Source: Triparma columacea (Eukaryota > Sar > Bolidophyceae > Parmales > Triparmaceae). From it: 25,857 bases of DNA. Both the position numbers and the translations under genes were made by a program. The notes below the pieces were generated by a model. It was given only the letters and a program-made list of their open reading frames with translations, was not told where the DNA came from and did not search any database. Positions 9,739 to 19,847 of this stretch are shown here, piece by piece. The stretch is taken from the NCBI GenBank assembly GCA_030267965.1, contig BRYA01000414.1, positions 1 to 25,857 on the forward strand, given 5' to 3'. The number at the start of each line of letters is the position of its first letter. Position 1 is the first letter of the stretch.

Positions 9739-10087
9739 GCGCCTCCACCTGCACGACAAGTGGGCGAAGAGAACAGCACCGAAACCACAATTCGGACGGC
9801 CTCCGATAACCCCAAGTCCATTTCTTTACTTTAAAAACTTTAACCCTGTGTTTGTTTCTTTTTCTTTACGCTCCTCGTTGCTCGTAACCCCGCACCTAAA
9901 AAACGGCAGCACCCTCAGCAACTTCTCCAAACTCGGCCGTTCATCTAGAATGGGATGTAAGGGTGAAGTTGATGGATGTTGTGGAGGGTTTGCAAAAGCA
10001 TGAGGACTTCTTGGGAAAACCTCTCAACTAATCAAATCCAGAATCCAGCAAACACAAGGAAGTTCTTCCTCCAGAAAGTTTTTGAAT
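9739..10087. other. Intergenic, RPA3 3' end and carrier promoter
   Basis: I see no gene in these 349 bases. There is a T-rich run near 9855-9870 and a small GGAAG/CTTCC inverted pair near 10061-10072 just upstream of the carrier start. Nothing identifies a promoter element with confidence. Confidence 0.4.
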
Positions 10088-11945
10088 ATGGGCTGGTTTG
10101 GAAAAAAGAACAGCGCTGTGGCTGAGCCTGTCGCGGAAGACGACGGACATGTCCTCGCTCTCTTCAAAAAGTATGACAAGGATGGAAACGGCACCATTGA
10201 AAGTGGTGAACTCCTCCAGGCCTTGGCAGAGATGAAGGTAAGGAGGGGGGGGACTGGTACTAGCTCTTCTACGTCGGTGAACACTCACGACTAGAGACGT
10301 CGGAACTCCAGATGTACTCTGTCGAAAGTACTCCGCCTCACCTTTCCATCTCCCACCTCCCCCCCCTCACCCCCCAGCTTCCAGCTTACCATGCTGAAGA
10401 GATCTTTGACACGATTGACACCAACCACGACGGCAAGATTGATTTGAAGGAGTTTACAACTTATGTGACGGCGAAAGAACTACTTTTGCGCGAGACTTTT
10501 GATAAGGTGAGAGTAGAGCACAAAACACACTCGCAGATTCACCCGCCGCAACTAATGTNNNNNNNNNNNNNNNNNNNNNNNNNNNNNNCCCCCCCCCCCA
10601 CCGCCCAGTTTGACGTTTCCAAGACTGGCAAGATTAACAGCAGCGACATGTTCCATGTCCTTGAAGACATGCACCTGCACCCCACGTCACAGGACATCAA
10701 GAAGCTTGTCGAAATTTTTGACGACGACCACTCCGGGGAGATTACATGGGACGAGTTCAGGGACCACCTGCTTCTGTTGAATCCCGCAGACTTTTCCAAG
10801 ATAGCAGACGAGTGGTTGCACTACAGTGGAGAGCACGGAGCCACTGGCGGGGGTACCATGAAGGCGACCGGTGCGAATTGGCACCCCGCTGCTGCCGGGG
10901 GTATCGGAGCTGCCATTAGCAGGACTTGCGTTGCGCCTCTGGAGAGGCTTCGTATGCAGATGATAGCCGACGGCGCGAAGTTTGGTGGCAGCAACATGGC
11001 CCTCATCAGGCACGTTATCAAGACAGAGGGCATCGGAGGAGGGTGGAGGGGGAACGGGGTGAACATGGTCCGCATCCTCCCTCAAAACGCCGTTGCCTTT
11101 GGGGCAAAGGGTCCCATTAAGAAGGCCGTCGAGGAGCAGGTGAGCAGGCGCAATGGAAGACGAGAAGAATAGCACGAAAGCAGTTTAAAGACTAACGCAA
11201 CCCTTCGCTCCTCCACCGCTCCTCCCTTACGCATCGAAGTTCGGGAAGGGCGTCTTTTCCACCATTGCGGGTTCCAGCCTCGCAGGGATGGTATGCATTA
11301 GCTCCGTCTACCCTCTAGATCTCGCCCGTGGTCGTATCACAACCTCCCCCGGAGTCTACAAGGGACTCGGGGACGCGCTCGTGCGCATCTCGAAGGAGGA
11401 GGGTGTTGGCGCGCTCTACAAGGGGATAAGTCACGCGAACATATGGGCGATCCCTTACTATGCCGCGACGTTCTGTAGTTACGATGCCGCCAAGAAGTTT
11501 TACATCGAAGGTTACCTTGGTGAAGGCGAGGAGAAGAGGACCGTGGGGCCTGGTGTCGGGCTTGTTCTTGGGATGGTTGGTGGGTGCTGCGGAACGGTTG
11601 CCGGGTTCCCGTTCGAGGTGAGAATGGCTCAAAGTGGGGCGCAAACACGATTCCTTACGCGATACATGCGCTTTAAAACTTCACTCCGAATCCATTATCC
11701 CACTAATTCAATCAAATCAATGGTCATCGCAGAGCGCCAGGAGGAAAATGCAGCTTCAGGGTGTTGGGGGGAGGCCGGCGATGTATAAGGGTTTGTTCGA
11801 CTGCATTGGCGGTGTCGTGAGGACTGAGGGAATTGGTGGTTTGTTCGGAGGCGTGAGTGCGAACATAGCGAAGATGGCGCCGGCAAGCGCCATCACGTTC
11901 AGCTGTTACGAGTCCATCCTCAAAGCCTTGACGGAAACATTTTGA
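10088..11945 (+). CDS. SCaMC: EF-hand Ca2+-dependent mitochondrial carrier (SCaMC type), 5 exons
   Basis: Exons are 10088-10237, 10378-10506, 10609-11139, 11240-11617 and 11733-11945, all phase 0, giving 466 aa, typical for SCaMC/APC carriers. The N-terminal half holds four EF-hands: DKDGNGTIESGE, DTNHDGKIDLKE, a degenerate DVSKTGKINSSD, and DDDHSGEITWDE. The C-terminal half holds three carrier repeats with signatures PLERLRMQ (near residue 203), YPLDLARGR (near 294) and PFESAR (394-399). The last is split by an intron between E396 and S397. The family exchanges ATP-Mg for phosphate across the inner mitochondrial membrane, with Ca2+ sensed from the intermembrane space. A 30-N gap lies in intron 2, outside coding sequence. 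ATG 10088 precedes MGWFGKKN; there is no obvious presequence, as usual for carriers. Substrate specificity is inferred from the EF-hand fusion; an aspartate/glutamate carrier is less likely because of length and layout. Confidence 0.93.
10559..10588. other. Assembly gap (30 N)
   Basis: Thirty consecutive N lie inside intron 2 of the mitochondrial carrier, next to a poly-C acceptor tract. The homopolymer probably broke the assembly, and the true gap length is unknown. Confidence 0.99.
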
Positions 11946-12114
11946 GGTAGTGGCGATTTTGGAGTAGGGGTAGGGCGCCAAGAAATGAAATGAGGGGGGA
12001 GATGCGGAAGGGAGGAAGTTGATAATGGAACAACTTGAATTAAAATGTTTGATTTCAGGATCAATCGACTAAATGCCACTAGCACTCCATCATCTCTAGT
12101 CCCCTCCCGGCACC
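11946..12114. other. Convergent 3' spacer, carrier / KAP3
   Basis: The carrier gene and KAP3 converge across 169 bases. It is G-rich then A/T-rich, with an AATTAAAA stretch near 12038 that could serve as a polyadenylation signal for the carrier. No gene is visible. Confidence 0.4.
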
Positions 12115-15100
12115 TTATTGGCCCCATCCTCCGTACTCCGCGTCCCTGCTGCCCTCCCCCCCGTCTCCGCTGCTCAGCCCGCTGGTGTCGAAGGCAACCT
12201 TTTGCCCGCTTCCAGTGACGAAGTTGTGCGCCCCCCCGTAGCCCGCGTATTCGCCGTTGTCATCTTTATCATCATCGTCATCATCGTCATCGTCGCGCCT
12301 CCAGTCGTCCCCGGTAGCCCCACCCATTAGTTCGTCGTCGCTGTCCATCATCATCCTTCCTCCCCCGTGCCTAAAAACTCTGTCCTCCCTTCCGCCCCTG
12401 TCACCCTCCTCCTCCATCCACTCCTTGTTGTGGGCGAGGAATCTTCTTCTCCTGACCTGCGCACCGAGCTCGCCAATCTCTCCGGCCTCGTTCCTATCAT
12501 ACTCCAGGATCATCTCAAGGCACTTATCCGCGTTCACCCTTATGGCCCTGCTCTTGGAGCCAACGCAGTCACATATGTCAGCCATGCTCTCCGTGCTGTA
12601 AAGAAGCTCCTCCCTTGTCTCCTGGAAGTGAAGGAACCTGTAGAAGGTGTGAAGCAGCTGCAGAACGATCTCGCTGTCGTCGTTCTTGTCCTGCCACATG
12701 TCGTGGAGCGCCCTGATGAGACTGCGAGGAGGTTAGAATAGGAGGAGATTGGGATGGGGGATGTTAGCAATAGCATGGAGGCAATCAACGACCGCATGGA
12801 GGCAATCAACGACCGCATGGAGGCAATCAACGACCGCATGGAGGCAATCAACGACCGCATGGAGGCAATCAACGACCGCATGGAGGCAATCAACGACCGC
12901 ATGGAGGCAATCAACGACCGCACGGAGGCAATCAACGACCGCATGGAGGCAATCAACGACCGCATGGAGGCAATCAACGACCGCATCCGAAGCCTGTCCG
13001 AACTCGCTTCGCTCGCCGCACGTCTTTTCGCTCCTTGCTCTGTCTCACCTGCTGCTAGCAATGAGCACGCTACTTTTCTCGTCGATGCACATCTGGCCTA
13101 GCAATATGACGACCTCCAGCACAACGTCGTTCTGGCTCATTCCTGGCACGAGGAGCTTCCCCAAGAAGGAGCACAAATTGTAGTCCTTGATGAGGGTACT
13201 CCATTTCTTCCCCTTCGGCAGGTCCATTTCGGTCATGTTGCCGATGGTGCCGAGGAGCTCAATGAGAAGATCGTGCGAATCGCAGTCGAGAGCCATTTTG
13301 ATGAGGGGCTTAATGTGCTCCCCCCACAGCCTCTTCTGCTGGTATGACGGGATCCTGGGCAAATTCGCGTAGGCCTCGTCGTCCTCGTCACTCTCGTCGT
13401 CCTCGCCAAATTTTTCCTCCTCCGGTTTCCCGCCGTTGGCCAAGTTGTCGATGGCCCTCTGGGCCTTCTTTTGCCTCTTGATTTCTGACTTCAAGTTTGC
13501 GACATGCTCCGTCATGTGGGTGATGAGCCTCTGTTCGCCTAAGGTCCACTGGGAGATGTTCCTCACGACCTTGGCCAGGAGAACATCCCCAAAGTCCCCG
13601 ACTCTCTGCATGAGGTGCTGCAGCCCTCGGTGCTCCGTCATTTGTTGAGCGCACTTGGAGTCGAGACTAATGTTGACTGTCAGGGCGGCGAGCTCCCTTG
13701 CAACAATGTCGTGGGGGAAATTGATGACCAGTTGCATAACAATTGGGACGCATTCGGTCTTGCTCAGAAGCCGCTTCGTCTTGTCATCTGCGCTGAGATG
13801 GTAGAGCAGCCTAATGGTCTTTGCCCTGAAAGGTGCTTTCTTGAGGAGATTGACGAGCTTGGGGAGCATGCCCGCTTCAACCATGGCTCTCCTGCAATCC
13901 TCGTCGAAGGATAGATTGAAGAGAAGCCTAAGGGTTGCCTGCGTGAGCTTGTCGTGCGAGCAGGGTAGGAACTTGGAGAGCTGGTAGATCGTCCCGACCT
14001 GCGGTGATTGGAAAAACGAGCCGAGCCGCCCGAAAAGGATTGCGTTAGTGTTAAGGTGTTAAGAATTGTGACACTTCGCTTTTTGTGTATCCTCACCTCG
14101 CTGTCAGCCATGATGGTCTTGTTCTCGGAGAAGATGGAGAGCTTCCTCAAAAATGTCAAGATTAGCATCAGGCAGTCTGGGGTTCGCCTGGACAGGTTCT
14201 CGGTGAGCATCTGGACGAGGTTCTTCTTCACCATCTTCTTTTCCACGCTGACGTCCTCAGCAAGGTTGATTAGGAGGTGCAGCGCCACGAAGATTATCTT
14301 GTCCTGCCTCCTTGCGAGGATGGCGTCCTTCAGCTCCTGCTTCTTGCTGATCTCCACCATGTCCTCCATGGCCTTTTGCCTCTCCTCGGCCTTGTGCCTG
14401 GTCCTCTTGAGCTCGAGCTCGACGACCTTCATGGTCAGGGCGCCGATGCGATAGTTCGCGAGGATGCTGTGCATCTCCATGAAGTTGCTGAAGGACAGGA
14501 AAACTCGGCACAGATTAAAGCTCAGCTCGTTGTTCCTCTTGAAGTCCTCCGCGAACACCCTACTAAGCAAACTCATCAACTGCATGTTCTGAATGAGCTG
14601 CTCCAGGTTACCCACTTTGGAACACAACTTGAGAATATTATTGCTGCGACGGAGAGAGTTGCGTTAGTTTTTCATCTCTTTTCCACGGATGCCCTTATAA
14701 ATGGTGTAAATTCTCACCTTCCCTTGATCTTCTCCTGCATGTCGTCTTCCCCCCCGTAGAGCATTTCCATGTAGTCATCGATGCGGTCCATGCTGACGTC
14801 GTCTTGATCATACTGGGGGACCTCCTCCTCATCGTCGGCGTTCTGGCGACGCTTCAGATCGTGGACGAGCTGCTCGACCTGGTCAAAATGTTTATCGGAT
14901 ATATACTTGCACTTGTTCACGATGTCGTTTGCGAGCTGATGGTGAGAGAGGGGGGCGGGGGGGGTGAGAGGACTCCAATTATGGAATGGGCCATAGCTTG
15001 TCCCCTCGTATACATTCTCTCTCTCACCTTGGAAAGGTTAGCGCCAGATTTGATAGTCTTGAGTCTGACCTTCGTCTCCTTCTGTGTGGTTTCCATCTGC

Positions 15101-15454
15101 AGCGGTTGAGGGGGGGGGCAGGGAAAGGGGTCAACGTTGTTAGAGGTGAGAGGAGGATGGAGGTCGGGCTCCAAGGAAGGACACTTGGTTTGTCCATTAC
15201 AAAGTGTTTTCAGCGGAATATTCGGTGTGCGTCCATTTTACAAGTCCGGAAAATTCTACAAGTGGGTTTGGTCCCTTCGAATGCTCCCTGATGGTGCTCA
15301 AAATTCCAAATCCCAAGAAGACTGTTGCCCGAGGGGATTTGGTTGTGCTCACCTGCCCAGTTTCCGAGTCCATTTGCGTAACTTCATACTCCACTACGAT
15401 AGCGTGCTCGTAGGGATCCAACGAGAGGTTGCCCGTCCGTACTTTCTTCGTCAT
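12115..15454 (-). CDS. KAP3: Kinesin-associated protein KAP3, kinesin-2 accessory subunit, 6 exons
   Basis: Exons are 15454-15353, 15096-15028, 14935-14718, 14643-14097, 13998-13049 and 12721-12115, in phase at every junction, giving 830 aa (animal KAP3 is about 790). The N-terminus (VRTGNLSLDPYEHAIVVEYE) and LSKLANDIVNKCKYIS match the KAP start. Armadillo-type helices then run from about 130 to 690, e.g. GMLPKLVNLLKKAP and LLLSKTE-like turns, with ARELAALTVNIS and LLIELLGTIGNMTE. A KAP C-terminal segment follows (HDMWQDKNDDSEIVLQLLH, FLAHNKEWME). The tail is acidic/Gly-rich with nine consecutive Asp. KAP links the two kinesin-2 motor chains to cargo in anterograde intraflagellar transport, so this argues for a flagellated stage. 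The gene diverges from a WW-domain gene 193 bases away. Two introns share an extended ACTAACGCAA motif, and the last intron is mostly minisatellite. Confidence 0.93.
12775..12984 (+). repeat. 21-bp minisatellite, 10 units, in KAP3 intron 5
   Basis: Ten head-to-tail copies of a 21-bp unit beginning ATGGAGGCAATC lie inside the last KAP3 intron and make up about two thirds of it. Nine units are identical and unit 8 has one T-to-C change, so the expansion looks recent or is being homogenised. The unit length is a multiple of three and five of the six frames are free of stops. On the plus strand one frame reads (MEAINDR)n, a heptad. I treat it as noncoding because splicing of KAP3 across it restores the conserved protein. 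Confidence 0.95.
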
Positions 15455-15647
15455 TTGGAAAATGGAGGGTTGGGTTTTCTCTTTCTCGTTTTGGACCTTC
15501 GTTTCGCATGATTTGGACTTTTTTCTCCTCAAATTCAAATTGTCAACCCAAAAAGCCTGGCAGACTACAAAAGCAACTCTTCGTGTTGACGAGTTGCTTT
15601 CGTTCGGCCCTCCTCGCCCCCCGGGACCAAGTTTAATACATTAGGGA
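15455..15647. promoter_or_regulatory. Bidirectional promoter KAP3 / WW gene with inverted repeat
   Basis: The 193 bases between divergent ATGs contain a perfect 10-bp inverted repeat. The left arm AAAGCAACTC is at 15570-15579, the right arm GAGTTGCTTT at 15591-15600, with an 11-base spacer. Placement 50-120 bases from both starts suits a dimeric transcription-factor site. The factor is unknown. Confidence 0.5.
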
Positions 15648-16907
15648 ATGAAGCTTTCCCCACCACTTCGGTCCCCTGCCTCCAGGTCTAGCATCTCCTC
15701 AGTGAACAGCCAAAACTCGACGGCGTCCTCGTCGGTGGTGTACGAACTTGCGAAAGGATGGAAGGAGTGCAGGGACGACGTTACGGGGGACAGCTATTAC
15801 TACAGTGATAAGGGGGAGGTTAGTTGGGAGAGGCCAGTGGGGGTGAGTCCAGTTAAGGGAGGAGGAGGAGAGAAGAACGCCAAGAAAGGAAAGTGCACAA
15901 TCAATAGGAAGAGCAACGCAGCAAAGGTTAGGTCACCATCGCCGCAGCTAAGCTCGGGGGACGAGGAAGACGATTTGAGAGAGGGCATAGTAGAGGGGGT
16001 TGTGAGCCCAGGGAGGGTCGGGGGGGTCGTAGGGGAGCTTTTGACGACGCCGGTGGGGAACGGAAAGGTGAGGAGGCCGCTCACGCCCCTGACTCAAGAC
16101 ACAGTGGGGTCGAGGGATTCGATGGCTCCACCACCGCCACCAAGGACACCCCTGCAAGAAGAAAGGCTGAGGAGAGGGCGGGAGAACAGGGCAGAGGATG
16201 GGAGGGGGAGGGGAACGGAGGAGGAGGAGGAGGAGGAGGAAGAAGAAGAAGAAGACGTGCCGTTAGCGTACATACAAGCGAAGCTAGGAGAATTAGAGAA
16301 GCACTGGATGACTGTGAAGACCATTTCTCGAAAGCGGCAAGAGGCACAAATGGAGATGAAGAAGATCGCTGCTCTGGAGGAGAAAGAAAAGCGGCAGAGG
16401 GAAGCGGCAGCGAGTGCAGCAAAGAGGCAGAAGGAGGAGGAGGAGGCAAAGAAGGCGAAGAGGGCTGCGCAACTTGCAACCCAAAAGAGGCTGAAGGAGA
16501 AAAAGGTGAGGGAAGTGGAGGAGGCGAAGGAAAGGGAGGCAAAAAAGAAACGGGAGGAGGATAGAAAAAAGGTAGAAAGGGAAAGAGAGGAGAAGGAGAA
16601 GACGAGGAAGAAGGAAGAGAGGTTGAGAAGGGAGAACGTCAAAAGGGAGAAGGAAAGGGAGGCTAGCGAAATCGAGGAGAAAGAGAGGGCGGAGAGAGAA
16701 GAGATGGAGAAAAAGAAGAAAAAGGAGGCGGAAGAGAGGCTGATCGGGGCGCCGGTGAAGACGAAACCAAAGCTGAAGCCGAAGCTGAAGCCGAATACAG
16801 CTAAGCAGACCAGCGAGACAAAAGCTTCAAGTAACGTGGAGGGGCGTAAGAATGTGAAGGATGATGCGAAGGAGCACATATCGAACCCTTTTGCGCACCT
16901 GTTTTAG
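15648..16907 (+). CDS. WW-domain, charged coiled-coil protein, single exon
   Basis: The protein is 419 aa in one exon from the ATG at 15648. A WW domain occupies about residues 33-66: W38 in GWKECRDDVTGD, the YYY aromatic triplet, W60 in EVSWERP, and P63. The W-to-W spacing of 22 is canonical. WW domains bind proline-rich peptides. Residues 70-190 are basic/Ser-rich and probably disordered. A run of Glu at about 189-203 precedes a long Glu/Lys/Arg-rich helix (about 210-360), which should form a single alpha helix or coiled coil. A Lys/Pro repeat (KPKLKPKLKP) follows, and the C-terminus ends NPFAHLF. No named orthologue is recognised. Divergence from KAP3 hints at co-expression; an N-terminal WW followed by coiled coil is also the plan of the centriolar protein CEP164, but that resemblance is superficial and unproven. 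Confidence 0.8.
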   Translation: MKLSPPLRSPASRSSISSVNSQNSTASSSVVYELAKGWKECRDDVTGDSYYYSDKGEVSWERPVGVSPVKGGGGEKNAKKGKCTINRKSNAAKVRSPSPQLSSGDEEDDLREGIVEGVVSPGRVGGVVGELLTTPVGNGKVRRPLTPLTQDTVGSRDSMAPPPPPRTPLQEERLRRGRENRAEDGRGRGTEEEEEEEEEEEEDVPLAYIQAKLGELEKHWMTVKTISRKRQEAQMEMKKIAALEEKEKRQREAAASAAKRQKEEEEAKKAKRAAQLATQKRLKEKKVREVEEAKEREAKKKREEDRKKVEREREEKEKTRKKEERLRRENVKREKEREASEIEEKERAEREEMEKKKKKEAEERLIGAPVKTKPKLKPKLKPNTAKQTSETKASSNVEGRKNVKDDAKEHISNPFAHLF

Positions 16908-17551
16908 CCTCATTGTAAGGTTCATATATCGGGGTTATCAAACGAAATGCATTCCTTACTTAATATAGGCCACCAAAACTGATTCACTGACGGCTCCACG
17001 ACTGATGATTTTTTCAAGTAATTTAAATATCGTCTATAAAAATCAACTTTTCATCAAAACATATTTTAATCATAAATATACTCAAAACAAAAAATTCAGG
17101 AAAAATACTAACGAATAACCTTAAGCCATAACTTCATTTTTTCAAATGATTTTCTATTATTTAAATTCTTTCAATGTATTCTTTTATCTATTGTAATATA
17201 TTTAATGAAGCATGACTTGATCCACGATTACAATATTTTATTTCATACAAAGATACAATATTGGTTATCAAAAAAATAATTTTAAGATATTCAAAAAGAA
17301 GAAAAGTAACAGAATATATTATAACACTTAGGAAGCATTTTTAAAAATGACATATAAATTTTTTTGAGACATTTTGAAGGTCGACGAAGGAAAACCCCTT
17401 ATAAAGTTTTGAAAGCGCTCACAACTCGGCCCTATCTATCGTAATTGCTCTTTTCGCTCTCATTCCACTTCACCTACAACACTTATTCAAGTTTATCGCA
17501 TCATTTTTCACATAAGTTCGGAAGAATTCTGAGTCCCGCCAGTTATCTCTG
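16908..17551. other. AT-rich intergenic island
   Basis: The interval between the WW gene and LMBRD2 holds no reading frame of note. From about 16970 to 17390 it is strongly A/T-rich, rich in ATTTAAAT- and AATATATT-type words, unlike the G/C-rich surroundings. A TTATAAAG at 17399-17406 lies about 150 bases before the LMBRD2 ATG and could be its TATA box. No RNA gene is recognised. Confidence 0.6.
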
Positions 17552-19847
17552 ATGTCTACCAACACTGCGCTTGCCTTCCTCGCCCCTGTGGTACCTTCTG
17601 CAGCATTTGCTATATCCTACGCCAATCCCAAGTCCACACCGCTGTGGACCCTCTCACTTCTGGTTCTCTCTTACTCCTTCACAGCTACCTCGATTCTCCT
17701 CCTTCCCCTGGACCTTTCCACCGAAGATTACGAGTCCTCCATTGACAGCGGTTGGAAGGTTAATTATTGGTTGACATTCATTTTGGCGTGGGTAGTGTTG
17801 CCTATTTCTCTTGAGTACCTTCAGTCCGGTTACCTTGCTCCGAGGGCCCGCCTGGCTGACGCTTTGCGCACGAATATGCGCTTCTATATGTACGCCGGAA
17901 TCGGTGGTGTGGTGCTTTACCTACTCCTCCTCGCGTTCGGCGGCGGGATGAATGTGATCCACTTCTTAATGGCCGCTGGCAACACTTATGGTTTGCTCCT
18001 GGTTGTTCTGCTGTTGGGTTATGGGCTTGTCTCGATTCCTCGTTCCATGATGTCGAAGGCTTCTCCTCATGAACAGCTGGAGCGCCGCTACCTTCTCGCT
18101 TCGACCATCGACACGGATTTGTACGAGAGTGTGTGGGAATTACAGGATGTAGAGGAGTGTGTTGAGAAGATTCTTCTCCGCCGCTCCTCCACGCACGACC
18201 CCGACATCCTCGATTATCTTTCCCACCTTTCGTCCGCCATGGAGTTGAATTCCATCGAATTCTCGTCCGAGATGGCGACTCGTCGTATGAAGACCGGCAG
18301 GAGGTAAGGAAGGAGGGGGGGAGCAAGTGAGATGAATGAAGCGAGGCGAGGGAAAGTTTGCGCCTTGGACTGATTGCCGTCACTATGGATGTGATCGTTA
18401 TAGTATAGTTGCCATGCCTTTGCTCCTCCTCTTCCCTCCTCTCCAGCCTAACTCCTCCATTCCCACCAACCTCCCTGCTCACAACAGGTTCACCTCCAAC
18501 TCAACCGCCGCTCATTCAATCGAAGACACCTCGTCTGCCTCCCTCCTCGACCCATCCTGCGAGCTCACGGTCGGCAACCTCGCAGTGATAAACTCTCAGC
18601 TTATGAAGGCCTCCTCCGCCCTCCGTCACGCCGCCGCGTCTCACTCGGCTCTGGTTGACGAGGTCGAGTACTTCACTGCGCTTACGGAGGGCGTCCAGCC
18701 CCCGACCCCGAGGTCTTACGGGGGGGACGAGGGGCTGTGCACCAGGTGAGGGGGACGAGGGAGAGGAAGAGAGGAGCGAACACCCGAAAATACGCGCCAA
18801 ACCCACTGACACAAACGTTTCGTCCACCCCCCACCCCCCCCCCTCCTCCGCCTAGGCTTTTTTCCAGCGTCAACCAGGCTTACCTCTACGGTCGTTACTT
18901 CTTCCTCGCTCACCTCCGTTCCACCTTCTACACCGTTTACGCAGTCTTCTGCGCCCTCCTCTCCCTCCTTGTGCTTTGGTCTGAGCTGACCATGGGCTTT
19001 CCTTTGAATTTGTCCCCCTTCACACCTCTCCTCAACCTCTCCGGTTTCTGGTTACAGGTGCTCGTCATGCTCCCTCTCCTCTACATGTCCGTGGCTGTAT
19101 ACGGGAGCCTTTTCAAGGTCAGGATATTCGGGAAGTACGGCCTCAGGTCAAGGAAGAGGAGCGACGGTCCGGCTTTGGCGTTCAGCGCAAGTTACCTCGT
19201 CAGGATGCAGGTGAGAGAGAAGTGGCACGGAACGAAGAAGTTGCAAATACAATAATCCACCCCCCCCATGCTCAGCTCCTTCTCCCTCTAACATTTCGTC
19301 CCCCCCCCTCCATTTCTCCGCCTCCCCCCCTTCCCAGTTCCCCCTCTGTTACAATTACCTCCTCCTCCTCCACCCTACCTCTTCCCCCTCCTTCCTCAAT
19401 CTCATGTCCTCCATGGACACCATCCCTCTCTTTGGTACTTCCTTCTCCGTGTACGCTCCTCTTCTGACTGTATTTCTCTGCGTCGCCACTTACCTTAACT
19501 GGTACGGTAGGATCATGAAAAGCATGGGGGTAGACCATGACGACGCCGTGCTTTACGGGGGGGGGGAGGGGGAGGAGGAGGGGGAGCGGGGGGAGAGGGT
19601 TAAGGAGGGTATGGCGCTTGTTAGGAAGGCCATGAGGGGGAGGGGGGTGGGGGTGGTGGGGGGGGAGGCGGAGGGAGGAGGGGGGAGGGAGGAGGGGGGG
19701 GCAGGGAGGGGGGGAGGGGAGGTAAGAGGTGGCGTTAGGCAACCGTCGATTGACGTGGGGGGGATGGGAGGGATTGGGGAGATTGATATCAAGCCGACAT
19801 TCGGGAGGGGGAAGAATAAGTACTCGCGCCTTGACAACGAATTGTGA
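17552..19847 (+). CDS. LMBRD2: LMBR1 domain-containing protein 2 homologue, 4 exons
   Basis: Exons are 17552-18303, 18488-18745, 18856-19210 and 19338-19847, phases 2, 2 and 0, giving 624 aa (human about 695). About nine hydrophobic segments are visible: two before residue 55, then NYWLTFILAWVVLPISLEYL, MYAGIGGVVLYLLLLAF, YGLLLVVLLLGYGLVSIPRS (the GYGL-x-x-IPR motif is typical of LMBR1 proteins), TVYAVFCALLSLLVLW, LQVLVMLPLLYMSVAVYGSLF, FPLCYNYLLLL and YAPLLTVFLCVATYL. Between TM5 and TM6 lies a long cytoplasmic helical region coded partly by exon 2. LMBRD2 is a plasma/endomembrane protein linked to GPCR signalling in animals; its role in algae is unknown. The last exon encodes a Gly/Glu/Arg-rich tail from a G-run-rich stretch (19555-19730) that may be length-variable. 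Introns carry CTAAC or CTGAC branch motifs. Confidence 0.9.

Noticed and set aside
12754..13101. Plus-strand (MEAINDR)10 protein, and a CRISPR-like array
   Set aside because: There are no spacers, so it is not CRISPR. The frame runs antisense into a conserved KAP3 exon and begins with no gene-like context; it is kept as a minisatellite with a finding.
16094..16879. Minus-strand Ser/Phe-rich frame of about 260 codons
   Set aside because: It is the mirror of the Glu/Lys-rich coiled coil of the WW protein, where strongly biased codons keep the other strand open.
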